Assembly (NCBI RefSeq): GCF_032854445.1
Contig: NC_088307.1
Location: 16,876,017-16,940,016, forward strand
Source of the DNA: Liolophura sinensis
Lineage: Eukaryota > Mollusca > Polyplacophora > Chitonida > Chitonidae
Length of the DNA stretch: 64,000 nucleotides
Direction of reading: 5' to 3'
Of this stretch, positions 38,201 to 50,900 are shown in pieces. The notes below the pieces were generated by a model, which saw nothing but the letters and a program-made list of their open reading frames with translations, had not been told where the DNA came from and ran no database searches. Positions within the stretch are counted from its first letter, which is position 1; each line of letters starts with the position of its first letter. The translations under genes and the position numbers were made by a program.

Positions 38201-39015
38201 ACAGAAGACATGAGTTAAGCATATACAACAGTAAAACAACTACACAAGTTGTATATGGTCAAAATATATAATATATATACACGCATACATGTACCTGTAA
38301 ATTGAATATAAGCGTCAAGTCCGACATTCATATACAATTCGTAGTCCGTAAAGGGCGTTCCAAGTCGATAATCACAAGATCCAATTCCAAAACGTTTAAC
38401 ACTAGCTCCCAAAGACAAAGGTATGCAAGAAATTATACAAATAAGAAATAAAGCTGGTAACACACAAGAGAGAAGCGGTCATCAGTTTTCAATGATGCCG
38501 GGCAGACAATGAATATTCCAGGCATGAATTCCATATCAAAGTTCAAATTCGTAGTCCGTGAATGAGTTCCATGTCAAATAACAATTAAACAAGTATCTCA
38601 GTCGCGCTTTAATTGCAACTGTTCATAAAGGCATCATGCTGATGTAATGAGCATGGCTACCTTTACGGCCCCTAGCCCCAGGTTAAGCGGTATTAGATAC
38701 AGTTTGAAAATGACGAGCGTTACAGACCCTAACCGATCAGATTGTGATTCAAAAGTAACGGACGATTACGTCTTTCCCGTTAATATGTAAAGATCTCATG
38801 CTACAAGCTTTATCCTTCCTTCAAGCATAAACTCCAAAGCTGGAGAGGCCAAGTAAGGCCAGATTGTGCATAGCTTCTTCGGGCCTGTTGTAATGTTACA
38901 CACATATTTGAAAGAACCTCTCCAAACACTTATATTTGTAGAACATCCACAGCAGTAACACTGAATGAAAAAAGGGTTCCCATCTGTGAAGAGTTTCTAG
39001 TTCTATTAAGAACCT

Positions 39016-39215
39016 ACTGTAAATCTTCAACCTTTTAACCTCTAAGCACCTCTTCAGTGGAAATCACACTTACAATGACAATAAAATGATTTGTTTGTAT
39101 CACTTAAGATTCAAGCTTCACTAATCTTTACAAATCATATTTCTACAGGCTACAGTTCTCTCAGTATGTTTATAAATATTGGTCACAAATACAGTTGAAA
39201 AGATTGAAGAATTAG
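39016..39215. mobile_element. MITE family M1, uninterrupted copy
   Basis: 200 bp from ACTGTAAATCTTCAACCTTT to AAAAGATTGAAGAATTAG. It provides the unoccupied target (CACTTAAGATTCAAGCTTCA) for the insertion at 17531/18120. Confidence 0.7.
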
Positions 39216-39426
39216 TTTAATATGACCCTGTTTTCCAGCACTTTCAAGTCTAAATACCCGCATTCAAAAGATTAATGGAAACTGTTTAGATAGATGATTT
39301 ATCATGCCACTTGAACAAGCAATATTGCAATTCACATTGCAAAAATCAAGAACTTTCAAGGATGCACTTATTCAGTACAATTCAAGTAGGCCCCTATATA
39401 CAGGTCCTTTCCAGCATTTCAGAGAC

Positions 39427-39772
39427 AGTTGTGGAGTTTCGAGTTGGAACTCTTTTGGTCAAAGGTAAAAACAGTCCTACTGTGTCATGTGACTTGTTAA
39501 AAGTGTTAGGCAACCTTTGTTGACATTTACTGACCAGCTGTCTCACCCTTTTCCAAAGGCACAAATGACAGATCTTTCCCTTAGGAAGTTTTCAAGTTAA
39601 CGAACATTCAGATTCTCCATTTTCATTCCATTACTCTAAATTTCTTATTTTCAGACACCCCTGTTTGTGAATGTGATCAAATATAGTTGCCTAACATTTT
39701 TGACAGGTCACATGGTACAGTTGACCTTTTTCTACTTTTATCAATAAAACAGTTTTAACTCGAAACTCCCCT
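39427..39772. mobile_element. MITE-like element M3, longer copy
   Basis: From GTTGTGGAGTTTCGAGTTGG to TTTTAACTCGAAACTCCCCT, with TCATGTGACTTGTTAAAAGT and GTTGCCTAACATTTTTGACA inside. It has about 120 bp more in the middle than the 23724 copy. Confidence 0.55.
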
Positions 39773-39776
39773 GTTG

Positions 39777-40016
39777 GAGTGAGTGAGTGAGTCCTTGGGG
39801 TTTAACGCTGTACTTAACAATTTTTCAGTCATACGATGATGAAGGAATCCTTAGAGTGCAATGTAACGTGCCTCCTTGTTACAGGACGGATTTCCACCGC
39901 ACTTTTATCTAGTGCTGCTTCAGTGAGACATCTTACCGAAGCCAAGTAAGCTGCCCTGCTCGAGCCATTATACTGACACAGGTCAACCAGTCGCATGCTG
40001 AATGCCAAAGTGAGGA
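39777..40016 (-). mobile_element. SINE family B, partial
   Basis: Minus-strand copy beginning with GAGTGAGTGAGTGAGTCC and containing AGTGAGACATCTTACCGAAG; the head is lost. Confidence 0.75.
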
Positions 40017-40167
40017 CTCCCCTATTTCGCTATTGGAAAACCAATTGAAACTTTCTTTTCAAGGCTGGCTATTAGACACAGCAACAAAGGTCAGTCTTAA
40101 GTCTGCAATCAAGATAAGGCAGAATGAACCTCTGTTTTCTGAACAGTCTAGTATTCAACATGAACAG

Positions 40168-40322
40168 GTACGTGGGAAGGTCAATCAGCAACCTGCAGAT
40201 GGTCGTGGGTTTTCCCCCGGGCTCTGCTCTGTTTCCTCCCATTATAATGCTGGTCGCCGACATATAAGTGAAATATTCTTGGGTACAGCGTAAAACACCA
40301 ATCAAATAAATAAATAATTAAA
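40168..40322 (+). mobile_element. SINE A, 5'-truncated, with target duplication
   Basis: Flanked by TCAACATGAACAG (40155-40167) and TCAACATAAACAG (40323-40335), one mismatch in 13. It lies 160 nt past the stop of the UPF0449 gene. Confidence 0.85.
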
Positions 40323-40480
40323 TCAACATAAACAGCTAACAAGTATCAAAACCACAGAAACTGTCCTTATTCTGAAGGCCCTTCAGACGCTCAGAAAACA
40401 CAAATTCACATACAAGTAGCTATGTGAAGAAAAGTCTAACACTGAATATAGTGTCAATATTATATTACTGTTACAAATCA

Positions 40481-41567
40481 TCACTTCTTTAATGATTCTG
40501 CTTTCTGCCTGAAGTCGGCAAGCGATTCAGAAACATTGGCCCCTTGTTCCTGTAGCTGTTTATAAGTGTTCTGAAGTTCTTGAGAGGCGTTAAGCAAACT
40601 GCTCTGGAGTTCCAACAGTCTCTGAACCTGAGTGTATGTCGTCTCTACACTTGTATCTGATGGCTTGCCTTCTTTCCCATCATCCCCTGCATTAAGAGCT
40701 GACTGGTCAAGGGAATTGTCCACTAAGCTGCTGTCATTAAAGCTGAAATCTGCCAAGTAAAATACATGGAAAGATTTATTTTTTTTCAGTCAATATTTTA
40801 TATACATGTATAGGACTGTATTGTTCTCCAGGTGTTTGTGGCAATATCAAAGCTCTCAAAGGTACTCTCTTGTGTGGTGTTGAAGTTAGCTAGAGGTCAC
40901 TTACCTTCCAATAATATGGCATATGCCACAAGGTCAAAGGTCACTGCTCCCTTCGAGAAACTTTGTTTTTTTCCACACATAAAACTGGCCACCACTGTTG
41001 GGCTTTAACCATTGACCAAATCCACAAGTTTGCTACAAAGCACTCCAAGGGAGTAAACCTCAGCCCCAGCAAAATCTACAAATTCCTTTCATCACTACAA
41101 ACTAAGGGACATTACTCTGTGCTTCTTTCTTTCATGTATCTCTTTTGTACCTTTTTTTTTTAAATTCCTAGATCTGGATCCCAAATACGAATAAACAAAT
41201 TAATCTGAATAATCCCTTTGTGTTTATTTATATATTTATATATTTGATTGGCGTTTTACACTGTACTCAGGAAAATTTCACTTTCATGATGGCGGCCAGT
41301 ATCAGTGGGAGGAAACCCATGATCATCCGCAGGTTGCTCATTCCCTTTATACGATGAGTGCCAAGACATGCAGGAAGGTAAAGACACAAAGCCACATGAA
41401 GTTTAGATGACTTACCCTCATCGGAGTTGGGGTCCATGACATCAAAGAGAACATCATGGCCACCTGTTGCTTGGATATCCTTGATCATGGCATCCACTGA
41501 TGGAGGTTCAGGACGTTTCTGCAAACTCGCAGTTTTACCACGGTTTACTCGCGGCATGTTTGCTTTT
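40481..41567 (-). CDS. UPF0449 family protein (C19orf25-like), two coding exons, 136 aa
   Basis: Coding exons are 41557-41416 (after an acceptor at 41568-41570, leaving 10 nt of 5' UTR) and 40749-40481, joined in phase by GATGAGG|GTAAGT and CTTGGCAG. The protein begins MPRVNRGKTASLQKRPEPPS, has a family-like RPxPPxVxxMIxDI block with DVLFDVMDP, an acidic Ser/Asp-rich spacer, and a C-terminal helix of about 55 residues rich in Leu and Gln (VQRLLELQSSLLNASQEL) that should form a coiled coil. Length and order fit the metazoan UPF0449 family, whose function is unknown to me. Human C19orf25 is slightly shorter. At least one non-coding 5' exon must lie upstream, beyond a 23-bp minisatellite. A SINE fragment occupies part of the intron. 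The coiled coil alone is generic; the N-terminal block supports the family call. Confidence 0.75.
41224..41345 (-). mobile_element. SINE A fragment in the UPF0449 intron
   Basis: ATTTGATTGGCGTTTTACAC through CATCCGCAGGTTGCTC, with a deleted GGAAACC segment. It lies in the intron between the two coding exons, in the same orientation as the gene. Confidence 0.75.
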
Positions 41568-41664
41568 CTGAAAAGGTATCTGAAATGTAAATATATAGAA
41601 AAAGTAAATTTTGAGTGCCTAAATTAAAAAAAGAGACATGTCTGGAATTTTGCTTATATACCCA

Positions 41665-42262
41665 ACGCTATACAACCACAATACCTGACACCTTGCAGCC
41701 ACAATACCTGACACCATGCAACCATAATACCTGACACCACGCAAACATAATACCTGACACCATGCAACCATAATACCTGACACCATGCAGCAACAATACC
41801 TGACATCTGCAGCCATAATAACAGTCACTATGCTTCCACAATACCAGACACCATGCAGCCACATAGACGACTGGCACCATGCAGCCACAATACCTGACAC
41901 TTTGCAGCCACAATACCTGCCACCTTGCAGCCAGAATACCTGTCACCATGCAGCCACAATACCTGACACCAAGCTGCAACAATACCTGACACCAAGCTGC
42001 AACAATACCTGACACCATGCAGCCACATAGATAACTGACACCATGCAGCCACAATACTGGACACCATGCAGCCCCAATATCCAACACCTTGCAGCCTCAA
42101 TACCTGACACCATGCTTAGACAATACCCAACACCAAGCTGCCACAATACCTGACACCATGCTGCCACAATGCCAGACACCATGCTCCCACAATGCCTGAC
42201 ACCATGCTCCCACAATGCCTGACACCATGCTCCCACAATGCCTGACACCATCATGCATGCAG
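41665..42262. repeat. 23-bp minisatellite, about 26 copies
   Basis: Units are variants of CACAATACCTGACACCATGC plus AGC; several contain insertions such as CATAGATAACTGA. It lies about 100 bp upstream of the UPF0449 start exon on the gene strand, within its 5' intron. Confidence 0.93.
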
Positions 42263-44056
42263 CTGTATGTATAATGTCCAACACTATATAACGTTAAGGG
42301 TATTGCGTCACTGAGCTGATTGTACTGCCATCTTGTCTGATGCTTGCAGTCACCCTGGGCCAATCAAGAATTACTTGAACCTGCTAGAAATGTTTGAGTA
42401 TGGCAAAAAAAACAATCAAATTAAGAAATAAATGGGGAGGCAGCATATATTTTATCTCCTGTGAGGTGGCATTAGTGTGAGCCAAGGACATTGTTCTGTT
42501 AAAAATTGATTGTAATTCAACTTCTGCAGTGGCAATATATCAGTTTCCACTCTTATATAGTTCTGCCTTTATAATGTAATGTAAATTATGATTAGAAGGC
42601 AAAGGAACTTTTTAGATAATATTAAAAGGACTTTTAAGCATAACATTGCATTTTAGCTCATGTTACATATAGGGTACATAATGCGCATCTAAAACAACCT
42701 GTTAGATATTGGATAACACCTCTAGTCCAATATCGCAAATAGTTTTAGATGCACTGTATCTACTAAAAAGGCTACATATTTTAAGGGTACCCTGATGGGG
42801 TTTTTGTCAGAAAATGTGTGCATTTATACCTAGCTGAATGTATCTTTATCTTTATCCCTATTTTACAAAGACAACAACCAACCCATCAAAATAATCCTCA
42901 GAACACAGTGAGTACTGGTATGTAGACTATATCACCACTTTACACTAATTACATCTTTTCTAATTACATGTCATTATTATGTAAGACAATGAAATGGACA
43001 AGAACGTGCAGAACTTTCTAAATTTTAAACTGATACAAAAGAAGCCTTGTACATTTGTCTTGGGCACCCTACCCACATTTTAGAAAATTTCTGACAACAG
43101 GTGTCAAATTAATCATCCAAAGTTTGCTTTTTGTGTTATTACATTTCTTTAGCTGTTTAATGACATAAAATATGATATCTTCAAAATGCACAGGTGAGGT
43201 GCCCTACATTATCAAATGAGTGTTGTTCTGCATGATAGTTCATTGTGTAAGTTGGAGGTCACGGGACCACCCTTTTGTGTCTAAAACAAATTGGCCACCC
43301 AATGTTAAAGCACTGGGGAAAATGCCACTTTTTGCCGCTTTGCTAGCCAAGAGTAAGGCCTAGTTGTACAAAATAACATCACGAAAGTTCTGCAGAAATA
43401 CTATCTGGGAAGCTGAAAATTATACAAATCCAATGGATACAAGATTGCTGACAGCGATTCAAAAATAGGCATTTTCCTGTGCAATAACGTTGGGACAACC
43501 GTTTTCTTCGCCTATGCCGTTTGTCACTAGGGAGGTCATGTGGTCTCTAACTTCCAATCCGTCTTACAGAATACATGTACTGTATATGAGAAGTACAAGG
43601 AGATATGCATGTTTCAGTCCACGCCATTGTCTTTGAACATTATCAGATTAATCACTGGTGGTTTCACATAAATGTTGTATACATTCTCTGTTTGATAATG
43701 ATTATTTTGAGCTATGTTTAGCATAAATCACGATATGGCTGAAAACAAATTTGTAGACACAACTGTACCTGACATCAGGAGACCCTTAAGACGCTTTCAC
43801 ACACTGACAATGAGCTATACTAGTGTAGCACTTTGATATTAATTGTATACATTATGCCTAGGTATTAGTACCACCATCAATTTTAGCCCACATCCATTCA
43901 CTTTTGTAACGTTTTACAGTAGGTTTCCACACTAAAATGACAACTTCGTCCACATACATGCTGCCTGTACAAACATAAACGTGTTCCACTGCGCCTTTCT
44001 GCATCTCGGTGGTTTTCGTCGCTGGAGAATGCAAAGGTGCAATGTAGGCCAATTTG

Positions 44057-44067
44057 TGCGCATGCGT
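44057..44067. promoter_or_regulatory. NRF-1-like palindrome with adjacent CCAAT
   Basis: TGCGCATGCGT matches the NRF-1 half-palindrome type GCGCATGCGC, with CCAAT at 44049-44053. It lies upstream of the UPF0449 gene on its strand. No first exon could be fixed, so its role as that gene's promoter is an inference. Confidence 0.4.
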
Positions 44068-44883
44068 TCAGTTTAGATCCATTTAAACCGAAGGTTTAGC
44101 CGCCCAGCTTGGTTTTTAATCTATCCGAGTCTTAGACACGCTCGTTTTTTGTTTTGTGTCACCATGTTTCTATCCCCGACATTGGGAATGAACGATACAT
44201 AAATATGTCACATATACCTTCCAATTTCTAATTTTCAGCTCCATGACAAAATTATCTGATTTGGCAGGCAGCAACACTTCATGTTCATTTAAGGATCAGA
44301 GGCCATTACGTGATATATGTATCGACAAAACTGCGAGTTTTCTGTCCTCTGCGAAGCTCTCTCGTGCAAATTTTTGTGGACATGAACGCTAGTACTCCAC
44401 ACAAGATTGATAACTTCAGCAGTTTTCGCGCCATACAAGGGCCATAGGTTGTTACCAAAGGCAGGAATTCACATTGTTCCGGCACGTAAATTAAACTCAT
44501 TGCTTGGAAAATTGAGCTTAACTATTTTTAGCACAAGCTGCTGTTGTTTGCTTGTGACATTGAAACGCACCACACAACATTAACCCATAAACACTTTAAT
44601 TTATTTAAAACCAGTTACGTCTGAGGTCTCCATCTTTCCATGACCAAATATATGTCGAATTTACCTTTTGTTAAGGTCAGTATAACCGATAAATAAATGA
44701 AAAACATTTGGCCTTACTACGATTGAAGAATTATTCGAGAAGACATATAAGATACTATACATTGGTATACACCTTTAAAATTAGCCGTCGTTGCCGTAAG
44801 CCTGGTTTTAAAATTGTTTTTTAAACGTACTTCCGAATGATGCGTTAGTCTTGCCTGTACGAGAACCGCGTTTTGTCAGTCTC

Positions 44884-44894
44884 GCACATGCGCA
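44884..44894. promoter_or_regulatory. NRF-1-like site 28 nt upstream of the SET start codon
   Basis: GCACATGCGCA resembles the NRF-1 consensus and lies immediately before the SET start, probably within the 5' UTR or core promoter. No TATA box was seen, as expected for a housekeeping promoter. Confidence 0.4.
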
Positions 44895-44921
44895 GTTCGC
44901 TTCTCTCCATCTCGTGAAATC

Positions 44922-44991
44922 ATGGCGACGGCAGCAAAAGTATCGAAAACAGACGGCAAAAACAACCACGAAAACGCAGATGAACAAGCAG
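44922..44991 (+). CDS. SET: SET exon 1 (N-terminal 23 residues plus split codon)
   Basis: It encodes [20 protein letters not shown] and ends GCAG|GTAGTA. The next exon starts after TTTTTGTAG with ACAAAGAACAACAG, restoring an Asp codon across the junction. A NAP-family N-terminal segment is normally short, charged and unstructured, as here. Intron 1 is 3.2 kb, the longest in the gene. Confidence 0.88.
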
Positions 44992-47900
44992 GTAGTATGA
45001 TAAATGCAAACTTCAGCCTAAAATATGTAGTGGTGTCCAATATTATGCAGATCAGATGTTGGAAACTATGTGAAAGGCGGTATGCTTTTGCACCTACATG
45101 CCGACAACATGTGCGTTCGGCCATGCCTGTCTTTTGTTCGTTGTGGCCATAACCACTTCTTCATATCTAAATTACGATGTCTGATGACCGATTTGAGTAC
45201 TTTTTCTGCGTCTTACTTTCTGTTGACTTTATCAGAAGGTATGGGTTGGGTCTGTTTGTGTCAGTACTCCGTTGTATCTCGTATCGGGCAGCATATAAGT
45301 AGAACATTGAGTGCTCTGTTAAGTCCATAGCAGGCCTACACTGTTCAGCATGGGTTACAAACTCTACCGGTATTTTGATCACCCACGTGGGTTGTGCGAG
45401 AAGTGTGTACTACACATGGCTTGGTCAACGAATATCAAAACGGCCGATTTTATTGGAGAAATATACACTTCTTGGATAAAGTTACACCCATTAAACCATT
45501 GAGATGATAATGACTTATATACTCATCTCATTTCACCTCACTCACATTTCAGCTACATCTTCCAACCCTGACCTAAATCATGTCATACAGTTCAATAAGC
45601 CACATTTCAGACAGGTGTCATTGTTTTTAGACAAAATGTTGCAAGATTTCGCAGTAGCAGCATACACTGAGCCTGGGTGCTAATGTTCACCATAAGGTAT
45701 ATGGAAAAATCTATTGGCTCAATCAAATTTCTGTTTCATTGAAAATCTGCATTGCTTTTGCAGCTTATTATATCCCCATCTGCAGCAGTTACTGTACAGG
45801 TAGTAGCCACCATTCATTGCAACAGAATAACAGAACACTGTGTTCGGAGGTTTCACTTGCAGTCAACTTGGAACTCGTAAAATTCCTTCCTGCCTGTATC
45901 AAGACGGCCCAAAGCTTTGAACTTGTTTGTTCTTTCCTTTAGTACGTCATAATTATCCTTGTAAGTGTGCACATAAAACATACATGAAGTACAGATACAT
46001 TGCAATGTCACAGAACAAAAGGATGCGTTTTACTGCCATTTGGACCGTCTGTGCAGCTTGTCCCTAAGTCTCCCATTGAAATCTCATGTTTACTTTGGGG
46101 TTATTTAAGAAAGTGACATGCAGTAATCATAATTTATTGTGTGCTGACTTATCCATGTATATTTATGGTTTTTAAAATAGTTCCAGTTTTCATTGGACCA
46201 GATTATTTCAGTCACATGACTGAAAAATTGTTAGATACGATGTAAAACCTAAAGCATACATACATTTAACCATTTAATGCAGGACAGCCAATGATCAAAT
46301 CATTTCTGTTCGTTCGTGGCCTTGAAAACATGGAAAGAAGTTGAACTGAGGAAGTGTTTCAAAGATTAAGGGGTAATGCAGATAAAAACATGGATAGAGC
46401 AGTATGCATTTACACCATGGATGAGAGTTTTACAGTCCCTTCATGAAGTGAGAGGTTAGGATGTAAATCCCCAAGCATTACATTAAGTGATAAGGGAGGT
46501 AATTCTTGAAAATAGCTCAACTTGGTGTGGCTAAATTAGTGAGAGTGTGCTTAATTCGTTCTTCCTAGCAGTGTAGAGATTGGGAACAACTGCAGACTAC
46601 ATGTTCTATTGTTCTATTGAGTTCTGACTTGCCAGCCGTGTAGTTGATCTAAAGAAAATGTCATAAACACACACTTTGTTACTTGGAACGTATTTTCGTA
46701 TCACCTGTGCAAGCCTCAACAAAAGAGGTGATCGAACCGGCCAATCGTCTGTCGATCTCCTAAACGTAAATTCAGGGGAACGAATTTTCAATCAAGATAT
46801 AAACTGCTGGGGAACAATAATTTCATGTGTTGGCAAGTGCAGAGTGCTTTCAGCAGGTCGCAAATAGCTAAATTTATTTAATTTACCGAAAAACCCGCAC
46901 AAACTTTATGCCGGTTTAAATAGAAAAAGAACTGATCACCGATGTTGGAAAAATGAAAATGGCAGATTGCATCGGTGAGCGTAGACTACTCGTATGTAAT
47001 GTGACCTATGATTGGCTCAGCGAAAATTGCGTGACCAATGAAATGTTTCATTTCATAATCTAATCCCAAATAAATGTTCAAACCTCTGAGGAGTTTGTGT
47101 ACCCATATGGTTTGAAAAATGACTTTGAAACATAATATCGACTCTAATGATTAATATTTTAATTAACCCTTTAACCACTCCAATATCAATCAAAGAATAT
47201 TATTAAAATCAATACATACATATGACAATTCTCTGTATGAATTTTCTTTAAACACAATCAAACCAGATTCTTAAAATGAAGAAAACATATAGCTTGTACA
47301 TATGGGCCCATTGTCTTTACACAGCAACATGGATATATGTACCATGAAATACAGAAATTGATACAAGGCATTTCTGTAATTAGAATGTGAAGCAAATATG
47401 TGGGTTTGGGGTTCCCACACAACTTTCTAGAGGGTGACGTCCACCGGACTACAGAAAATTCATCAAAAAGAACGCAAAATACAGGATTAGACGAACTGTG
47501 TAAGCTTAAGGTCATGAATGGAGGGGATGACCTCTGTAGGGGTGATCAGAATTTTGATCTCCTGGCTGAAAATCCAGGAGAAGGATTTTCCGATCCCCTC
47601 GTGTATCCTTATGTCCAGGCCTGCCTGTGCGAACACTGAGGGGAACATTCAACTTTGTGAATTACCTTGCCAGTAACTTGTCAACAATGGTCAATGAAAC
47701 TGAAAATACAAGGTAGTAAGTGTGTTGTTTTTTTCAAAGATAGCCGTCTTCGGCCTCTGGATGCTAAACAGGATTGCGGTGAGATGTAGTGCGCAGCCAA
47801 AAATAAAAATGTGGCTTTTTGAAAATGAAATGTGTTTTATAACTTCCCAATGTATGTCAGGTCAGTTACCACTTTCGATTTAAGGTTTCATTACAGTTTT

Positions 47901-50900
47901 GTTTCATTTAATTATTGAGTCAGCACAGCCTTAAATTCTGATTTTGATTAGTTAAAACTAAAGCTGTGAATATCAATTAATTGCTGTCTGTTTAGGGGAA
48001 GTGATTCTGTGAAAAGCAGATGTTGCAAGAAATGACAAGCAATGAACAACTGTAAAAATATGCTTGAGTTTTGGTATCTCAGTAAAATAAAGAATGTGAT
48101 GGTCTAGGCTTTTGTGTCTTACAATGTAACAATAATATGTTGTTGTTGTTGGGTTTTTGTAGACAAAGAACAACAGGAGGCGATTGAGCAGATTGATGAA
48201 GTACAGAACGAGATTGACCGGTTAAATGAACAGGCCAGCGAAGAGATACTCAAAGTGGAACAGAAATACAACAAGTCTCGACAACCATTTTTTCAGAAAC
48301 GCTCTGAATTGATCGGAAAGATACCTAACTTCTGGGTAACAGCTGTATCCTTTGTCAATTGAGGCATTTTGTCCTTCGAGACCTGTTTTGAACCACAATG
48401 TACCGCATTAAACTCAAAGAGGGTTTTTAATAATTACTGAGGGGACCTCCGTGGTTCAGTTGGTTAGCGCACTAGCGCAACATAATGACCCAGGAGTCTC
48501 TCACCAATGCGGTCGCTGTGAGTTCAAGTCCAGCTCATGCTGGCTTCCTCTCTGGCTGTACGTTGGAAGGTCTTGCAGCAACATGAGGATGGTCGTGGGT
48601 TTCCCCGGGCTGTGCCCGGTTTCCACCCACCATAATGCTGGCCGCCGTCATGTAAGTGAAATATTCTTGAGTACGGCGTAAAACACCAATGAAATAAATA
48701 ATAATTATTGAAAGTTTTTAAATACAATTTAGAAAATTCAAGACCCTCGGAAAATCTGGATTCTTACGATCTTTATGCGCGCTTTACATCACTGCCACCA
48801 CTAGACATGTTTGACCTTAGGAACCAGTATGACGCATGTAGGCTTTTTAGGCTTAATCTTACCACTGGCGTCATCTCGGGAACCTATAATCAGCAACAAA
48901 AAGTGAAACATAGTTCTTGTCTTATAAAGTGAACATAGAGACTGGTGCATGCACTGTAAGGAATGGACTTTATAGTGGTCTATTGGGTATCAAGTGTTCC
49001 AGATTTTACACAGAATCAGTACTTGGAACGTTTTTAAATAACTTCTCACGCACACTGCCGAACATGACAGGTAAGAAATTGCCTGAATATTACACATAAT
49101 CGGAAATTCGGTGAAGTTTTTGGTAAGGATAAGTTAACCACGTTTTTGACAACACCCAATCCAAATAATGTCCTTGTAAGTATGGATGAATTCTTATTGT
49201 TTTCTGTCTTGGAGTCCAGGTTTAGACAGTTCTGGTTAGATATTAAACTGTGTTTTCTTTCTAAATAGTTCTTAACTATCATAGCCTGGAATAGTGGCAG
49301 TGTGAAATGTTTCCTTGACTATCATCAGTTCGTTAACCATCCTCAAGTGTCAGCGTTGCTAAATGAAGAGGATGAGGAGGCCTTGCAGTATTTGACCAAA
49401 GTGGAGGTTGAAGAATTTGAGGACATCAAATCTGGATACAGAATAAACTTTGTAAGATGCTTACTATTATATATATTTATATATGTATATGCGGAATAAA
49501 CCTTGTAGAATACTTATTGACTGGATACTTGCACACTAGACTTACTAAGATTAGCATGCCAGTGGAGGATAGTGCTCATGCTGGCTATATGGAAGGACTG
49601 CCAGCTGTTTGTGGATGGCGGTGGGTTTCCCCCCGGACTCTGCTTGATTTCCTTCCACCATATTGCTGGCGACTGTCATATAAATGAAATACTCTTAAAC
49701 TACCAATAAAATACATGAATACCTACAAACCTCGCAATACGTTTCGAAGATTAGCTCTCAGAATCAAAAAAAAATGAGTAACTAAGTCAGGGATGAAATT
49801 GTAGGTCATTTCCTGTACTTGATTGTAGACAAGATATAAATTATACTTCATTAGATATTTATGATTGCTCACAGATATACACACAGAAACTTTGTAAGGT
49901 ACATACTACTATACTTGATTCAGAACAAACTTTCTATAACGATACGACCGGCCCGGATAGCACAGTTGGTAGAGTGTCCGCTTCGGGACCGGTAGATCCA
50001 GGATCAATCCTGGGTCGAGTCACACCCAAGACTTTAAAAGAGGAAGTTGTAACTTCCTCGCTTGGCGTTCAGCATGAAGGGGATAGTATCAGTATAATGG
50101 CTCGGGCGGGGCAGCTTACTTGCCTTCGGTAAGTCGTCTCAGTGAAGCAGCAGTAGATAAAAGAGCGTTGGAAGTCCATCCTGCAACAAGGAGGTACATT
50201 ACATACACCCTAAGGATTCCTTCGTCATCATATGACTGAAAAATTGTTGAGTATGACGTTAAACCCCAAGCACTCACTCACTCTCTAAAGATACGTATTG
50301 TTAGACTTGATTCACAATAAACTTCGTATGATACTTACAAGAAGGGTGCTCCTTTGTAACGGCATTTAACCTTGATCAGACAAAACAATTTTTTTGGTGC
50401 ACTTCTGCAGTCTCAGTAATACATTTTCATCTTTCAGACATTTGAAAGCAACCCCTATTTTGAGAATGACGCCATATCTAAAGAGTTCCACCTCAATGAC
50501 ACAGGAGAGCCATCCTCAAAGTCGACACCTATCAAGTGGAAACAGGGCAAGGTAGGTTGTTCAGTATGGCTGGTGACATTTTATGAAAAGTATAATAAAT
50601 ATTTATTAGTATTATATTTTTAATTTGTGAAGAAGCAGCTTTGTGTCGCACATGAGTGATCAGTTTTTCCAGGTTTATTATGACTATAATATTTGGTTTG
50701 TGTTTTTTTTTTCTTTTAACTTGGTGATAATCTGTTTACACAGTCCGCCGTGTGAATACAATTAATTTCATATTTTTTCACAATTTCTCCATTGTTAATG
50801 ATAATTTATTCTTCTGTTCTAATTTGGTGAAAAATCATGTGAAATTTATGTTACTAACAGTGAACCTTTAATTTAATGCCAGCTTATGCTGTTTTCCTCT

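Larger units (their letters stand above)
35644..40480. other. Intergenic interval between DENND1 and UPF0449
   Basis: Five or so SINE A copies, one SINE B, one M1 and one M3 element. The strip at 35650-35900 should contain the DENND1 5' UTR or promoter, but no initiator, TATA or CpG-rich core stands out. One weak exon-like stretch on the minus strand (38460-38295) ends in a good donor but has no start or family match. Confidence 0.6.
42263..44921. other. Interval between UPF0449 and SET, including unplaced 5' exon(s) of UPF0449
   Basis: Mostly unique A+T-rich sequence, becoming less A+T-rich from about 43.9 kb, with the two NRF-1-like sites near 44.06 and 44.89 kb. I see no coding exon. The non-coding first exon of UPF0449 should be here. 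Confidence 0.55.

Noticed and set aside
38295..38460. Minus-strand stretch with a hydrophobic start (LFLICIISCIPLSLGA) and a good donor (ACAG|GTACAT)
   Set aside because: No ATG, only a weak acceptor, no family likeness and a partial repeat of the same segment near 38550; not enough for an exon call.
41619..42363. Cys/Trp-rich frames (AAWCQVLWLHG-like) on the minus strand
   Set aside because: They are readings of the 23-bp array, where the frame cycles every three units.
43858..44052. 64-codon minus-strand frame ahead of UPF0449
   Set aside because: It does not start with ATG, has no clear donor and no match to the UPF0449 N-terminus.
47400..47639. 79-codon frame in SET intron 1
   Set aside because: No family resemblance and no splice context linking it to SET; probably chance.
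48441..48520. tRNA gene suggested by A and B boxes
   Set aside because: The boxes belong to the SINE head; the cloverleaf arms are not complete and the sequence continues into the SINE body.
49947..50020. tRNA gene suggested by GTTGGTAGAGTG and GGATCAATCC
   Set aside because: It is the head of SINE family B, with a flanking body and tail; not a free-standing tRNA.
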